The notes under the pieces: model-generated
Told to the model about the DNA's origin: nothing
The model's input: only the letters and a program-made list of their open reading frames with translations
The model's database searches: none
Assembly: GCA_016756695.1 (NCBI GenBank)
Contig: CP066701.1
Span: 186,001-250,000, forward strand
Source: Heyndrickxia sporothermodurans
GTDB lineage: Bacteria; Bacillota; Bacilli; Bacillales; Bacillaceae_C
Direction of reading: 5' to 3'
DNA: 64,000 nucleotides
Shown: positions 54,481-63,289 of the stretch, in pieces
How the letters are laid out: each line of letters begins with the position of its first letter
Position numbering within the stretch: the first letter of the stretch is position 1
Made by a program: the position numbers and the translations under genes

Positions 54481-55641
54481 CTATAGCTCTCCCGTTTCCA
54501 ATCGAAATCCTTCGACTACTACTTCTTCATCAACCTCTAATAATAGGCATCTCTTTCCATTATAAGTAATATACTTAACATTTTTGAGGTCTTTTGGGTT
54601 AATCGTTACATTGGCAATCTTCGTTTCGATTTTAATCGTTTTCGGAATGACACTACTTGCTTTCATTTCATATTTTTCGTCGTATACAACACTTTTGAAG
54701 GCATGTTCAACTTTGTCTGAGTTGACATTTTCTACTCCACTTGCCTCTAAAATTCGTTCGATGTCCTTGGAGTCCAGTTTAGGAGGTTCACTTTCTTCAT
54801 TTTCTTGATTCTCCTGGACCATTTTATCAACTTCCTCGTAGACATTGGAAATGACTTTGGAATCCACTTCATCTCCTACCACTATTTTTAAAATTTGATC
54901 GAATGTGTCCTTTTCTTCTATTGCTGTAATGATCTCTTCACATTGGAGGACATCCACGATAAACATTTCATTTGGTTGATTCACTTTTCCACCGTTATAA
55001 AGAATATGATTCACATCGGCTGCATTGTCATTAAAGGCAGGAAACAGAAAACCGGCTAATGGAGCCGCCAAATTTATAATCGGATCCACGGCATTATTCG
55101 ATTTAAATTCTTTCTCAATATAATCAAAAAGCAACGCTTTTTTCGGCTGATCGGTTTTATTGAGACTGCAAAGGACAAACTCACTTGAGTATACCTCATC
55201 ATCTCCCCCTTCTTCCGATTCCATATCGCGCTTCCTCGTTGCCTTTTGATATTCTCCTCTGATAAAAGTTACGACTGTATCAAACTCATACTTTGCATGT
55301 GCAAACATTTTCTCAACGATCCGGAGCATATTTTCGTTCCAAGCTTCCGTTGAATCTGCATGTAATCCATTGAAAAGAATCATTTGTGTGCTCTCTTCCA
55401 CATCCCGTCGAAATTTCAGTTCAAACAGCTTGGCATCAAGCCCTCCTGTCAACACCTTTTTAAAGTTGGTTAAAAACAACTCTTGTGCTTCCTGCTCCAA
55501 CATTTCAAACGGCTGGCAAACCTGATGATAAATCTCTCCTGACTCTTTCTTTACATATACGTTGAAAATTTCTCGAATTTTCATATATCTACTATTTAAT
55601 TTAAATTGATTTCGAATACTTGCGATATCTTTTTTATTCAT
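54481..55641 (-). CDS. DUF4317 protein
   Basis: 386 residues. Starts MNKKDIASIRNQFKLNSRYM and continues IREIFNVYVKKESGEIYHQ, the signature opening of the DUF4317 family, seen widely in Firmicutes. A charged coil lies at about 275-290 (ENQENEESE), and the C-terminal domain has TIKIETKIANVTINPKDLKN, ending in a strand-rich VVVEGFRLETGEL. Cytosolic, function unknown. Monocistronic, converging with the ECF operon. Confidence 0.85.
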   Translation of the reverse strand: MNKKDIASIRNQFKLNSRYMKIREIFNVYVKKESGEIYHQVCQPFEMLEQEAQELFLTNFKKVLTGGLDAKLFELKFRRDVEESTQMILFNGLHADSTEAWNENMLRIVEKMFAHAKYEFDTVVTFIRGEYQKATRKRDMESEEGGDDEVYSSEFVLCSLNKTDQPKKALLFDYIEKEFKSNNAVDPIINLAAPLAGFLFPAFNDNAADVNHILYNGGKVNQPNEMFIVDVLQCEEIITAIEEKDTFDQILKIVVGDEVDSKVISNVYEEVDKMVQENQENEESEPPKLDSKDIERILEASGVENVNSDKVEHAFKSVVYDEKYEMKASSVIPKTIKIETKIANVTINPKDLKNVKYITYNGKRCLLLEVDEEVVVEGFRLETGEL

Positions 55642-55723
55642 TTATCTCATCTCCCATCCCCGATTATACTGTTAAGATAAAAAAATAGTAATACTTGATA
55701 TTTTTTCAGTTTTTATACCACAA

Positions 55724-55768
55724 AAAAATAGAGTTACAAATTCTCAAAGAAAATGGAACTCCATTTTT
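55724..55768 (-). terminator. Terminator of the UPF0158 gene
   Basis: AAAAATAGAGTT and AACTCCATTTTT pair with one mismatch around 21 nt. Similar in sequence to the hairpin at 3451-3497. Confidence 0.7.
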
Positions 55769-55805
55769 ATGTTATGTGTGTTAGTTGTAAATTCTTTTAG
55801 AACAG

Positions 55806-56267
55806 CTACTCTTTATAATCAATATTTTTACTTTCACAAAATTCTATAGCTATCTCCTTATATCGATTATCACGGTAGTCATACCATTGTTCAGAAATTC
55901 CTAAACGGTTGACATTGTCCTTAAATCGTCGGAATGCTCCTTTTCCCCTAATAGAATTTAGTAATATAACTTGTTTGTTGTTTTCTGGCAGGCTGTAACA
56001 AAAACTTTCCATCATCTCATATTCATTAATGTCAAAACGAGAAGGGAGTGAGGCATATTGATCAAAGTTTTCAACTATGTCATAAGCTATCTTCACTTCA
56101 TCCTGTTGCCAATCAGGTAAGTGATCATATTCCCCTTCATCTTCAGCAATCATTAATGCCTCTCGTGAAATATACTCTACTTCCCCAGTGTCAAGATTAA
56201 GGAAAGTAAAGTGTTCCTCCGATTGTGCCTCCATCCCTTCAATTATTTGTTCAAGTTTTACTTCCAT
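55806..56267 (-). CDS. UPF0158 family protein
   Basis: 153 residues. VKLEQIIEGMEAQSEEHFTF, LDTGEVEYISREAL, LPDWQQDEVKIAYDIVENF and a C-terminal GKGAFRRFKDNVNRLGI then WYDYRDNRYKEIAIEFC match UPF0158, a small conserved family of unknown role. AAAGGA site. Single gene. Confidence 0.87.
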   Translation of the reverse strand: MEVKLEQIIEGMEAQSEEHFTFLNLDTGEVEYISREALMIAEDEGEYDHLPDWQQDEVKIAYDIVENFDQYASLPSRFDINEYEMMESFCYSLPENNKQVILLNSIRGKGAFRRFKDNVNRLGISEQWYDYRDNRYKEIAIEFCESKNIDYKE

Positions 56268-56420
56268 CGAATCCCGTCCTTTCTATTTAATTTGATAGAA
56301 TTTCATTTCCCTATTAGATACCATTATTATAGTTACCTATAGTTTTAAAATTAAAAAGAACATGTTTCAAGTAATATTCACTGCCTGTTTCTATTAAAAA
56401 AGCTCCGATTGTTAATTTTT

Positions 56421-56612
56421 TTATTTATGGATAAACAGTTCGTCTACTGTGGTGTCTAATACAGAGGCAATATTAAAAGCCAATTGCAAAGTAGGGTCAT
56501 ACTTATCATTTTCAATCGCATTTATCGTTTGTCTGGATACCTTACAAAGTTTAGCCAGTTCTTCTTGGGATAATTTAGCTGATCTTCGTAATTCTTTAAT
56601 ATGATTTTTCAT
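56421..56612 (-). CDS. Cro/XRE-type small DNA-binding regulator
   Basis: 63 residues, a bare helix-turn-helix: KELRRSAKLSQEELAKLCKV, SRQTINAIENDKYDPTLQLA, ending DTTVDELFI. Follows directly on a small membrane protein gene (the upstream stop TAA at 56615-56613 abuts the ATG), a common pairing in Firmicutes in which the membrane protein may modulate the regulator. Confidence 0.9.
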   Translation of the reverse strand: MKNHIKELRRSAKLSQEELAKLCKVSRQTINAIENDKYDPTLQLAFNIASVLDTTVDELFIHK

Positions 56613-56918
56613 TTAACCACCATATTTTTTCTTGAAAAATAGTAATGAAATTAAATACACAATGGATATCGTTACAAGAAAGGTAAATGGATTTATACCC
56701 TCATAGGTACCATTTTTCCAAATTGTTACGTATATGTTTTTAAAGATTTCAATTAACGCGTATCCGATTACAACTGCAAATGCATAGGACTGAGCTTTCA
56801 TTTTAATATGTTTTTTTCTTTCATCACCCAATTGTGGCAAAGATACAAGAGTAATAATAATTAAAATAGCACTAATCCCTAAGATACTAAAAAACACAGT
56901 TAAAATAATCCAGTCCAT
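56613..56918 (-). CDS. Small membrane protein paired with XRE regulator
   Basis: 101 residues, three predicted membrane helices: WIILTVFFSILGISAILIII, YAFAVVIGYALIEIFKNIYV and FTFLVTISIVYLISLLFF, with a short basic loop QLGDERKKHIKMKAQS. Resembles the membrane partners found ahead of small XRE genes. GGAGGA site. Function unknown. Confidence 0.75.
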   Translation of the reverse strand: MDWIILTVFFSILGISAILIIITLVSLPQLGDERKKHIKMKAQSYAFAVVIGYALIEIFKNIYVTIWKNGTYEGINPFTFLVTISIVYLISLLFFKKKYGG

Positions 56919-56985
56919 ATTTTCATTTCCTCCTCATCAAAAATGTAAAAAGTATTTTACAAATATTATATCACTGGCTGAATAA

Positions 56986-57285
56986 ATGTCAAAAACCTTT
57001 TACATATTGTTTTTTCCACAAAAGGGTCCTTTCTTGATCAAGATGGCTGCTAGGATTTTCTTTCACCCTGTTTTGGCATTAGTGCTATTTATGATAGGTA
57101 TTTGGATGGCTAGTACAATCAATATATTATGCGGTTTAATTACGATTTTAGGTGGTGGGCTGTTAGGATTTTCACCATTACGTAGGATTGTTTCATTGAT
57201 GAATGAAAAGACGAAGTTATTATTTTATGCATCATTCATTTTCCTCTTAATCTTAATATCGGCAACATTTCTTGTATTAGTTTGA
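56986..57285 (+). CDS. Small hydrophobic membrane protein
   Basis: 99 residues if started at 56986, but no ribosome binding site is seen there; a later ATG at about 57043 (MAARIFF) is also possible. Two hydrophobic stretches (VLALVLFMIGIWMASTINIL, LLFYASFIFLLILISATFL) enclose a glycine-rich LGGGLLGFSPLRR loop. Not recognised. Divergent from the preceding gene pair. Confidence 0.5.
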   Translation: MSKTFYILFFPQKGPFLIKMAARIFFHPVLALVLFMIGIWMASTINILCGLITILGGGLLGFSPLRRIVSLMNEKTKLLFYASFIFLLILISATFLVLV

Positions 57286-57324
57286 TCGTTATTTAAAGGG
57301 AGGATTAGGCTCTAGTTCATACGG

Positions 57325-57363
57325 AAAACCAGCTAATATCTTGCGGGGAGATCAGCTGGTTTT
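57325..57363. terminator. Bidirectional terminator
   Basis: AAAACCAGCT / AGCTGGTTTT, a perfect 10-bp stem flanked by A and T runs, between two converging genes. Confidence 0.85.
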
Positions 57364-57395
57364 CTCACATTGTTTCAATTTTTCCCCGACTAGCT

Positions 57396-58409
57396 TTATG
57401 ACATTGACTTTTTGACAAGTGCTTTATGGTCAGCCGCTTTTGGTGGTTCTTCTAACCAAGCATGTTTAATCATAAGGTTGGCACCATCTTCCGCGTATAA
57501 GGCAATTTCCGCTGAAAGTCGCGTATACAAGGCATTTAGATCCATTCGTTCACATGTTCCCGCTGCGGTACCGTAATTTCCTATCCCTGCGGCAATCAAA
57601 GTGGTTGTATGGAACATCATCAATTTATCGGAAAACGGTGCGACTGTGCTATCTAAGACGTGGGCATCCCACGACATAGGAGCGGGAAGATCACCGTTAA
57701 TTAAGGTTGAACTAAACTTATTAATATGCTTGTTAGAAATCCCCTTTTCTTCCATAAAAAATTGTTTTACGTCCTCACCTTTACACACTTGGGCAAACCC
57801 TGTCATTAATGCTTTTCCCATTGCATTTGTTTGAATATTGATATAAAGATGGGTAATTTCAATAGCGGTTAATGGCCGTTTATGCGAACCTAAGAAATCA
57901 AACAGAAACCCCTGTTTGTCCACATAATCAACCTTATCGGGAGTTGGTATTTGCGGTGGTCGCACATATACACCTTTTGATAGCATAACTTTTCTCGCCT
58001 TATCATGTAATTCGGAAACGGAAACAAGTAAATTTCTAAAAAATTCACTTACATCTGAACGTGCCGAAACACCGATCGCTATACCAATACTCGCCATTGC
58101 AATAATCTCTAATTTTTGTATATACATAAGAATAAATACGTCGGAAAACAATCTTGGGGCATTTACATTTACATCTTCATCAGTAAAACCTACTGGTATT
58201 GCGACATTATCTGTTTTAAAAATCTCCGTAATCATGTTGATGTCATTTTCTGCTATACTCAGGGAATTCTCGATTAGGGGAAGGATTTCTTTATCCTCAC
58301 AAATATTTTTAAAATATTTCATTACACAAATAGCTAAAGTATCATTCATATATTGAGTCCATAAAAAACCCATTTCCGAAGCAGTAAGCGGAATATTATG
58401 TTCGGTCAT
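57396..58409 (-). CDS. DUF3231 family protein
   Basis: 337 residues, two repeated ~160-residue halves, each beginning with L-T-A-x-E-(M/I)-x-x-L-(W/Y): LTASEMGFLWTQYMNDTLA and LTAIEITHLYINIQTNAMG. All-helical with conserved acidic and His residues (FHTTTLIAAGIGNYGTAAG), reminiscent of ferritin-like four-helix bundles. DUF3231 is typical of spore formers; function unknown. GAAGGACG site. Confidence 0.87.
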   Translation of the reverse strand: MTEHNIPLTASEMGFLWTQYMNDTLAICVMKYFKNICEDKEILPLIENSLSIAENDINMITEIFKTDNVAIPVGFTDEDVNVNAPRLFSDVFILMYIQKLEIIAMASIGIAIGVSARSDVSEFFRNLLVSVSELHDKARKVMLSKGVYVRPPQIPTPDKVDYVDKQGFLFDFLGSHKRPLTAIEITHLYINIQTNAMGKALMTGFAQVCKGEDVKQFFMEEKGISNKHINKFSSTLINGDLPAPMSWDAHVLDSTVAPFSDKLMMFHTTTLIAAGIGNYGTAAGTCERMDLNALYTRLSAEIALYAEDGANLMIKHAWLEEPPKAADHKALVKKSMS

Positions 58410-58610
58410 TACTTTTTCACGTCCTTCTAAATATCGCTATTGCTATATTTATGATGGTATTAAAACCGAAACATTATTCATAACTCATGAATTCCACAAT
58501 ATTGACTTTGGCTTTTTAGGTAAAACCAGTACTCAGAAAACGATTTCACTTTGATGAACATTTCTGAGGCCCATTTTGCTGGGGAGATTGAACCAGTTTA
58601 TTAAAGGCTA

Positions 58611-58954
58611 AATCGAGTTTGAAAAATAAGCGGAGAAAGTTCTCTTAATTATGAAATAGCACCGAAAATGTCTTAAATAGACGGAAGAATTCCGACTATT
58701 CACTCAAAAAACGCGAAAATGGGTAATTTTACATTGCTTAGTCGGAAAATATCCGCTTAAATACCCCCAACCGGGCTCTATTCAACAGTTTAACCGGAAA
58801 TTATCCGCTTATTTTGATTATCTTTGGTTGCTCAAAAGGAAAGGAAGAGCACTAAAGTAAAAAAAGTCAACACACCAATTAACATAGTAATTAACATGTT
58901 TACATGTTTTTTAGGCTGTGATTTTATATAGTGCTAAAATCTCATAATCGTTGA
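58611..58954 (+). repeat. Dispersed intergenic repeat, copy C (long form)
   Basis: About 344 bp. Proximal part matches 29074-29292 and the inverse of 5650-5868; distal part (GGTTGCTC ... AAAAAAGTCAACA ... TTTTTTAGGCTGTGATTTTA ... CTCATAATCG) matches the inverse of 5491-5650. It starts AATCGAGTTTG. The gene-free stretch 58410-59117 shows little else. Confidence 0.75.
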
Positions 58955-59117
58955 TATATATAAGAGGAAATAAAAGACCAAATCAAATACGATTTGGTCT
59001 GCTAATTAGCATACTATTGATATGTTTCGCTACAGAAACAGAACTACTTATAAAATGATTAACAGCGTTCTTTTGTTGGATTGGTAACTATAATGCCCTG
59101 TTTTAAGTAAACCTTTT

Positions 59118-60221
59118 CTATCCCCATATTTCTTTAGAAAGATCCACAATATATTTCAACTTCGCCCATTGCTCTTCTTCCGTTAAAATATTCCCATGAT
59201 GCGTAGAGGCAAAACCGCATTGCGGGCTGATACATAATTGCTCTAATGGTACGTATTTTGTTGCTTCTTTCACGCGTGCTTTGATCGTCTCCTTATCTTC
59301 TAATGTGCCATGCTTCGATGTGAAGACTCCCAGCACGACTTGGGGACCGCCATTTGGAATGTATTCCAAAGGTTCGAAATCTCCCGAACGATCGTCATCA
59401 TATTCTAAGAAAAATCCGTTGACTTTTTCCTTGGCAAATAAGGTTGGCGCGATTTTTGCATAACTTCCTTCAAAAGCCCATTTCGATCGGTAGTTACCAC
59501 GGCAAAGATGTGTCGTTACTATTAGATCTTCCGGTTTATCTTCGAGTACGCCATTTGCAACGCGTAAGGCCAATTCGATTAATTCTTCACGAGAATAGCC
59601 GCTATCATTAAATGGGATTTCCGGAGCATTAAGACCGGCAATGTAGACATCATCTAGTTGAAGATAACGGCAGCCGGCATCATAAAAGGCGTTGATTGCC
59701 TCACGATATGCTTGAATAATATCATTTGCATATTCTTCAATGTCCGGATAAACTTCTAAGTTACGAATACCAGCATTAAATAATTGATTGGGACTTGGGA
59801 TCGTTTGCTTTGCAATGGCACGGTCGCCAACTATTTCGTTAAATTCTATAAAGTCTTTTATATGTGGATGATGAGGGTTAAATGAGATTTTGCCAACTAC
59901 CCGAACATCGTATCGTTCGGTTTCCTCCCCTTTAAATTTAAAGCCATGCTCTGGGATGTAGCCTTCTACACCATTTAAATGCTCTAGAAAATCTGTATGC
60001 CAAAATCTTCGGCGGAATTCTCCATCTGTGACAGCTTTCAGTCCGACTTCGATTTGTTTATCAACAACTTTTTTAATCTCGTCTGTTTCAATTTCATGTA
60101 GTTCCTGTGCTGTAATATGCCCTTCTTGGAAATCCTTCCTGGCGTTATGAATTCTCGCTGGTCGTAATAAACTTCCCACATGGTCTGCTCTGAATGGAGC
60201 TTTAATTAATGTTTTTGTCAT
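59118..60221 (-). CDS. MetE C-terminal-domain methyltransferase (YxjG/YxjH type)
   Basis: 367 residues. Starts APFRADHVGSLLRPARIHNA and includes TDGEFRRRFWHTDFLEHL, YLQLDDVYIAGLNAP, THLCRGNYRS (His and Cys of the zinc site), FFLEYDDDRSGDFEPLEY and LCISPQCGFASTHHGN (second Cys). These single-domain relatives of cobalamin-independent methionine synthase are about 375 residues and in B. subtilis are S-box controlled. Likely methyl transfer to homocysteine from an unidentified donor. Second gene of the SAM-riboswitch operon; GGGAGAG site. Confidence 0.9.
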   Translation of the reverse strand: MTKTLIKAPFRADHVGSLLRPARIHNARKDFQEGHITAQELHEIETDEIKKVVDKQIEVGLKAVTDGEFRRRFWHTDFLEHLNGVEGYIPEHGFKFKGEETERYDVRVVGKISFNPHHPHIKDFIEFNEIVGDRAIAKQTIPSPNQLFNAGIRNLEVYPDIEEYANDIIQAYREAINAFYDAGCRYLQLDDVYIAGLNAPEIPFNDSGYSREELIELALRVANGVLEDKPEDLIVTTHLCRGNYRSKWAFEGSYAKIAPTLFAKEKVNGFFLEYDDDRSGDFEPLEYIPNGGPQVVLGVFTSKHGTLEDKETIKARVKEATKYVPLEQLCISPQCGFASTHHGNILTEEEQWAKLKYIVDLSKEIWG

Positions 60222-60257
60222 TTTATTCTCTCTCCCTTAAGTATTTTTTATCTATCA

Positions 60258-61010
60258 TTATGGCAAAATAGCAAATGAACGGACTGGAAAACCTGTTGCT
60301 TTCTCAGGCTTTGGACTAATATTGAAAATAACAGCTCCTTTGGCTGGCAGCTTATCTAGGTTAGTCAACAATTCTACTTGAAATGTATCTTGCTCAAGCA
60401 CATAGTATTCACCAACGAGGGAAGCATTTTTGCGAAAATCAACAGCAGCATCTGTATCAAATGTTTCATGTCCGACAGCTTTAATTTGTCTTTCTTCAAA
60501 TAAGAATTTTAAGGCTTCTAGTCCCCAACCCGGTGTGTGACTATTTCCCTCTTCATCTTTATTTTCAAATGTCTCCTTATCAGGCCAACGTTTTCCCCAG
60601 TCAGTGCGTAAAGCCACAAATGAACCTGCTTCAATTTTTCCATGTTCTTCTTCAAACTTGAGGACATCATCAACTGATAATATAAAGTCATTATCTTCTT
60701 CCGCTTCCTTCGATTTATCAATTACGATAAGAGGCAAAACGAGTTCCTTTAACTCTAGCTCCTCAAGGTAGCGCTTATTACGAACGAAATGTATCGGGGC
60801 ATCGATATGTGTTCCATATTGACCTGGGAACTGGAAACTTTGTGCAAAAAATCCATCCTCATGAGTGAAAAGTGTTGTGAATTCCGCATCGTCAAAAGCC
60901 GAAAAATGTGGAGAATCTGGTCCAAAAGTATGTGTGAGATCCACCCATTCCTTCTTTTGCAACACCTCAAATGCTTTCAAAAGCTCATTGTCTGTTTTTA
61001 CTGTTGACAT
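60258..61010 (-). CDS. Cyclase-family metal-dependent hydrolase (kynurenine formamidase-like)
   Basis: 250 residues. WVDLTHTFGPDSPHF near the start and the family motif HxGTHxDxPxHF as QYGTHIDAPIHF (about residues 64-75), VALRTDWGKRWPD, HTPGWGLEALKFL and VGHETFDTDAAVD. PF04199 members are Zn/Mn amidohydrolases. Directly downstream of a SAM-I riboswitch and 36 bp ahead of the MetE-like gene, so it probably acts in sulfur or methyl metabolism rather than tryptophan breakdown; substrate unknown. AGGTGA site. Confidence 0.88.
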   Translation of the reverse strand: MSTVKTDNELLKAFEVLQKKEWVDLTHTFGPDSPHFSAFDDAEFTTLFTHEDGFFAQSFQFPGQYGTHIDAPIHFVRNKRYLEELELKELVLPLIVIDKSKEAEEDNDFILSVDDVLKFEEEHGKIEAGSFVALRTDWGKRWPDKETFENKDEEGNSHTPGWGLEALKFLFEERQIKAVGHETFDTDAAVDFRKNASLVGEYYVLEQDTFQVELLTNLDKLPAKGAVIFNISPKPEKATGFPVRSFAILP

Positions 61011-61041
61011 AAAATCACCTCATTTATGAATGTTAAATACT

Positions 61042-61074
61042 AAAAACCCCTCTTCTAGATAACAGAAGAGGGGT
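61042..61074 (-). terminator. Riboswitch-controlled terminator
   Basis: Stem ACCCCTCTTCT / AGAAGAGGGGT, perfect 11 bp, 7-nt loop, followed on the minus strand by a run of T. It lies between the S-box aptamer and the cyclase start and is the expression platform. Confidence 0.9.
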
Positions 61075-61099
61075 GAATAGACGAATACATTACCTGCTC

Positions 61100-61203
61100 T
61101 TCTTATCTTCTAGCCTTACGCTACTGGAATTGGCACAGTACTTAAAAAAGTCCGCTGCCGAGGCTTCAAAGGGCCAGTCCCTCCACCTCTCTGGATAAGA
61201 AAA
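61100..61203 (-). promoter_or_regulatory. SAM-I (S-box) riboswitch aptamer
   Basis: On the minus strand CTTATCCAGAGAGGTGGAGG, then GACTGGCCCTTTGAAGCC, CGGCAGC, a GTGCCAATTCCAG segment and closing GATAAGAAG: the S-box core with P1 CTTATC/GATAAG. High SAM should favour the terminator at 61042-61074 and switch the cyclase/MetE-like operon off. Confidence 0.94.
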
Positions 61204-61227
61204 TTCGAAATATTAAGTTATGAATTT

Positions 61228-61256
61228 ACTATACAGTTTAGAGAGGAATTTGTCAA
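61228..61256 (-). promoter_or_regulatory. Promoter of the S-box operon
   Basis: Consensus TTGACA (61256-61251), 17-bp spacer, TATAGT (61233-61228); the predicted start, near 61221, is about 18 bases before the aptamer. Confidence 0.85.
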
Positions 61257-61390
61257 CATGAATGGATAAAATATTTGAGATAGCATGCCTAGAAAGATTA
61301 ACATTTAAATAGAATAAGCTAGCTGTAAACGAAGGAAGAATAGCCTTGAACCCCGTATGATTACTTGTTCTATGGCTGTTTTGTTTTGTC

Positions 61391-61806
61391 GTAGAGTTTT
61401 GAATATTGTTTAAGAGGAACTTGATCAACAAAATTAAAAGAAGAAGTGCTTCATACAGCATTTATGTGGTACATGTTTTTCAAAATTATAACAAGAAGTA
61501 CTTCATACAGCATTTTTGAGGTACATGTTTTTCAAAATTATAACAAGAAGTGCTTCATACAGCATTTATGTGGTACATGTTTTTCAAAATAAAAAGATGA
61601 AGTGCTTCATACAGCGTTTTGGAGGTACATGTTTTTCAAAATTTAAAGAAGAAGTGCTTCATACAGCATTTATGTGGTACATGTTTTTCAAAATAAAAAG
61701 ATGAAGTGCTTCATACAGCGTTTTGGAGGTACATGTTTTTCAAAATTTAAAGAAGAAGTGCTTCATACAGCATTTATGTGGTACATGTTTTTCAAAATTT
61801 AAAGAA
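61391..61806. repeat. Tandem array of 52-bp repeats
   Basis: Seven well-conserved units start at 61443, 61495, 61547, 61599, 61651, 61703 and 61755, exactly 52 bp apart; a degenerate eighth unit (about 33 of 52 bases alike) precedes them at 61391. Each unit has GAAGTGCTTCATACAGC, a variable core (ATTTATGTG or GTTTTGGAG), GGTACATGTTTTTCAAAAT and a short A-rich end. Core types alternate in units 3-7, so part of the array grew as a 104-bp double unit. Because 52 is not a multiple of three it is probably not coding. It lies between dut and the S-box promoter. Confidence 0.92.
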
Positions 61807-61809
61807 AAA

Positions 61810-61850
61810 AAGGACATTACATATTAGTCATTAAAATATGTAACATCCTT
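61810..61850 (-). terminator. Terminator of the nrd-dut operon
   Basis: AAGGACATTACATATT pairs with AATATGTAACATCCTT apart from two central mismatches; a T-rich stretch follows on the minus strand. Ten bases past the dut stop. Confidence 0.85.
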
Positions 61851-61860
61851 GATAAATGTA

Positions 61861-62298
61861 TTACTTTGTCCCAGTAGAACCATGTCCACCGCGGTTTTCA
61901 TTTCCAAGCGATTCGACTTCAACTAATTCTACCGTCGGCATTTTTTTCATGATTCGGAACTGACAAATGCGGTCGTTCATTTCGATTACGGTATCTCTTA
62001 GTGCATACGCGGGGAAAAACCATTGATCTTGGTCACCTTTATAAGATTCGTCAATGACTCCCATGGAATTCGTTTGGATGATTCCAAAATTCTTGAACGT
62101 ACTTGAACGAGGTACGACATGTGCTTCGTATCCTTCGGGCAGCTCCATCGCAACGCCAAGCGGAATTAGTTTGAATTCATCTTTTTTTAATTCGATGGTT
62201 TTTGCTGCACGTAAATCCAACCAGTCACCTTGAACAATTTTATCGATTTTTACTAAGTTTTCATCAAAATATTTAATCTTAATTTGTTGTGTTGACAT
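61861..62298 (-). CDS. dut: dUTP diphosphatase (trimeric dUTPase)
   Basis: 145 residues from ATG 62298 (GAGGAG site); the frame is open further upstream but without a site. All five dUTPase motifs: LDLRAA (I), [10 protein letters not shown] (II), [13 protein letters not shown] (III, catalytic Asp), RICQFRIM (IV) and NRGGHGSTG (V). Hydrolyses dUTP to dUMP and pyrophosphate, feeding dTMP synthesis and keeping uracil out of DNA. It follows nrdF on the same strand by 65 bp, so the operon makes and cleans the dNTP pool. Similar in size to the phage-type YosS/YncF enzymes of B. subtilis. Confidence 0.95.
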   Translation of the reverse strand: MSTQQIKIKYFDENLVKIDKIVQGDWLDLRAAKTIELKKDEFKLIPLGVAMELPEGYEAHVVPRSSTFKNFGIIQTNSMGVIDESYKGDQDQWFFPAYALRDTVIEMNDRICQFRIMKKMPTVELVEVESLGNENRGGHGSTGTK

Positions 62299-62363
62299 GT
62301 TTTTCTCCTCTACTTCTAAAGAATAGCGATGGGTTGCCCAAAAAGCCCCCATCGCTAACCTGT

Positions 62364-63272
62364 TTAATAGTCGTAATCTGATTCTTTCATATCCTCTACA
62401 ACTGATAATAAATAGCCATTTCCTACCGTTGAGAAGAAATCGTGATTCGTTGTTCCGGTAGATAATCCATTAATGACAATCGGATTCACGTCATCTGCTG
62501 TGTCAGGGAATAGTGGTGCTAATCCAAGATTCATTAAGGCTTTATTAGCATTATAGCGTAGGAAAACTTTTACATCTTCTGTCCAGCCTACTTGGTCATA
62601 TAAGGATTCTGTGTACTTCACTTCATTTTCATATAATTTATAAAGCAAAGAGTATGTCCATGATTTCATCGCTTCTTTTTCCGAATCTGTCAATTGCTCG
62701 AAACCAATTTTAAACTTATATCCAATATACGCTCCATGTGCTGATTCATCTCTAATAATTAACTTGATGACTTCCGCTACGTTGATTAATTTTGCTCTAC
62801 CTAAATATACACTGGCTACTTTCTTCTCTAACGGAGTACCGCTCTGATATATTTCATCAATGATACGCGCTTTCGTTTGAAGAAAATCATCTTCTCTCGC
62901 CCATCTAAAAATATCTTCAATTTCTTTTTTCGTATTGAGTGTGCTGAAAATCGATGAATAGCTTCGCGCATGCTCGGATTCCATAAATTGAATATTATTG
63001 AGTACTGCGATTTCGTGCTGTGTTTTTGCATCCTTCCGCAATGCATCAATGCCATTCTCCGATTGGAGTGTATCCAGCATTGTTAGCCCGCCAAATACCT
63101 TTTCTACCAATCGTTTCTCAGGATCAGGAAGCTTCGTCCAGTCAGATTTATCTTTAGACACAGGCATACGTGTCGAAAGCCAGAATTGTTCTGTTAATTT
63201 CTCATACGTCATTTTATCCATAATATCTTCAATATTATTCCAATTTATTGCATCATAATAGTTCCATTCCAT
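62364..63272 (-). CDS. nrdF: Class Ib ribonucleotide reductase beta subunit, lacking a metal-ligand segment
   Basis: 302 residues; GGGGGGAAG site. Carries the metal site and radical tyrosine for reduction of ribonucleoside diphosphates with NrdE. Asp67 (GLTMLD), Glu98 and His101 (MESEH) and Tyr105 (ARSYSS) are at the exact NrdF numbers. Next, VASVYL at 152-157 should be followed by Glu158 in a hydrophobic helix (ESFLFYSGF...), but here Gly158 and [10 protein letters not shown] follow directly. The last ligands (RDESAH, Glu176/His179) come 16 residues earlier than expected (192/195). An in-frame 48-bp deletion that removes a ligand is the simplest reading; activity is doubtful if real. Confidence 0.92.
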   Translation of the reverse strand: MEWNYYDAINWNNIEDIMDKMTYEKLTEQFWLSTRMPVSKDKSDWTKLPDPEKRLVEKVFGGLTMLDTLQSENGIDALRKDAKTQHEIAVLNNIQFMESEHARSYSSIFSTLNTKKEIEDIFRWAREDDFLQTKARIIDEIYQSGTPLEKKVASVYLGRAKLINVAEVIKLIIRDESAHGAYIGYKFKIGFEQLTDSEKEAMKSWTYSLLYKLYENEVKYTESLYDQVGWTEDVKVFLRYNANKALMNLGLAPLFPDTADDVNPIVINGLSTGTTNHDFFSTVGNGYLLSVVEDMKESDYDY

Positions 63273-63289
63273 CTAAAGTCTTCCCCCCC

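Noticed and set aside
61516-61704. Coding sequence inside the tandem array
   Set aside because: The 52-bp unit is not a multiple of three, so each unit changes frame; no ribosome binding site and Cys/Phe-rich nonsense translation.
61391-61806. CRISPR array
   Set aside because: The units are contiguous 52-bp repeats without unique spacers, and no cas genes are near.
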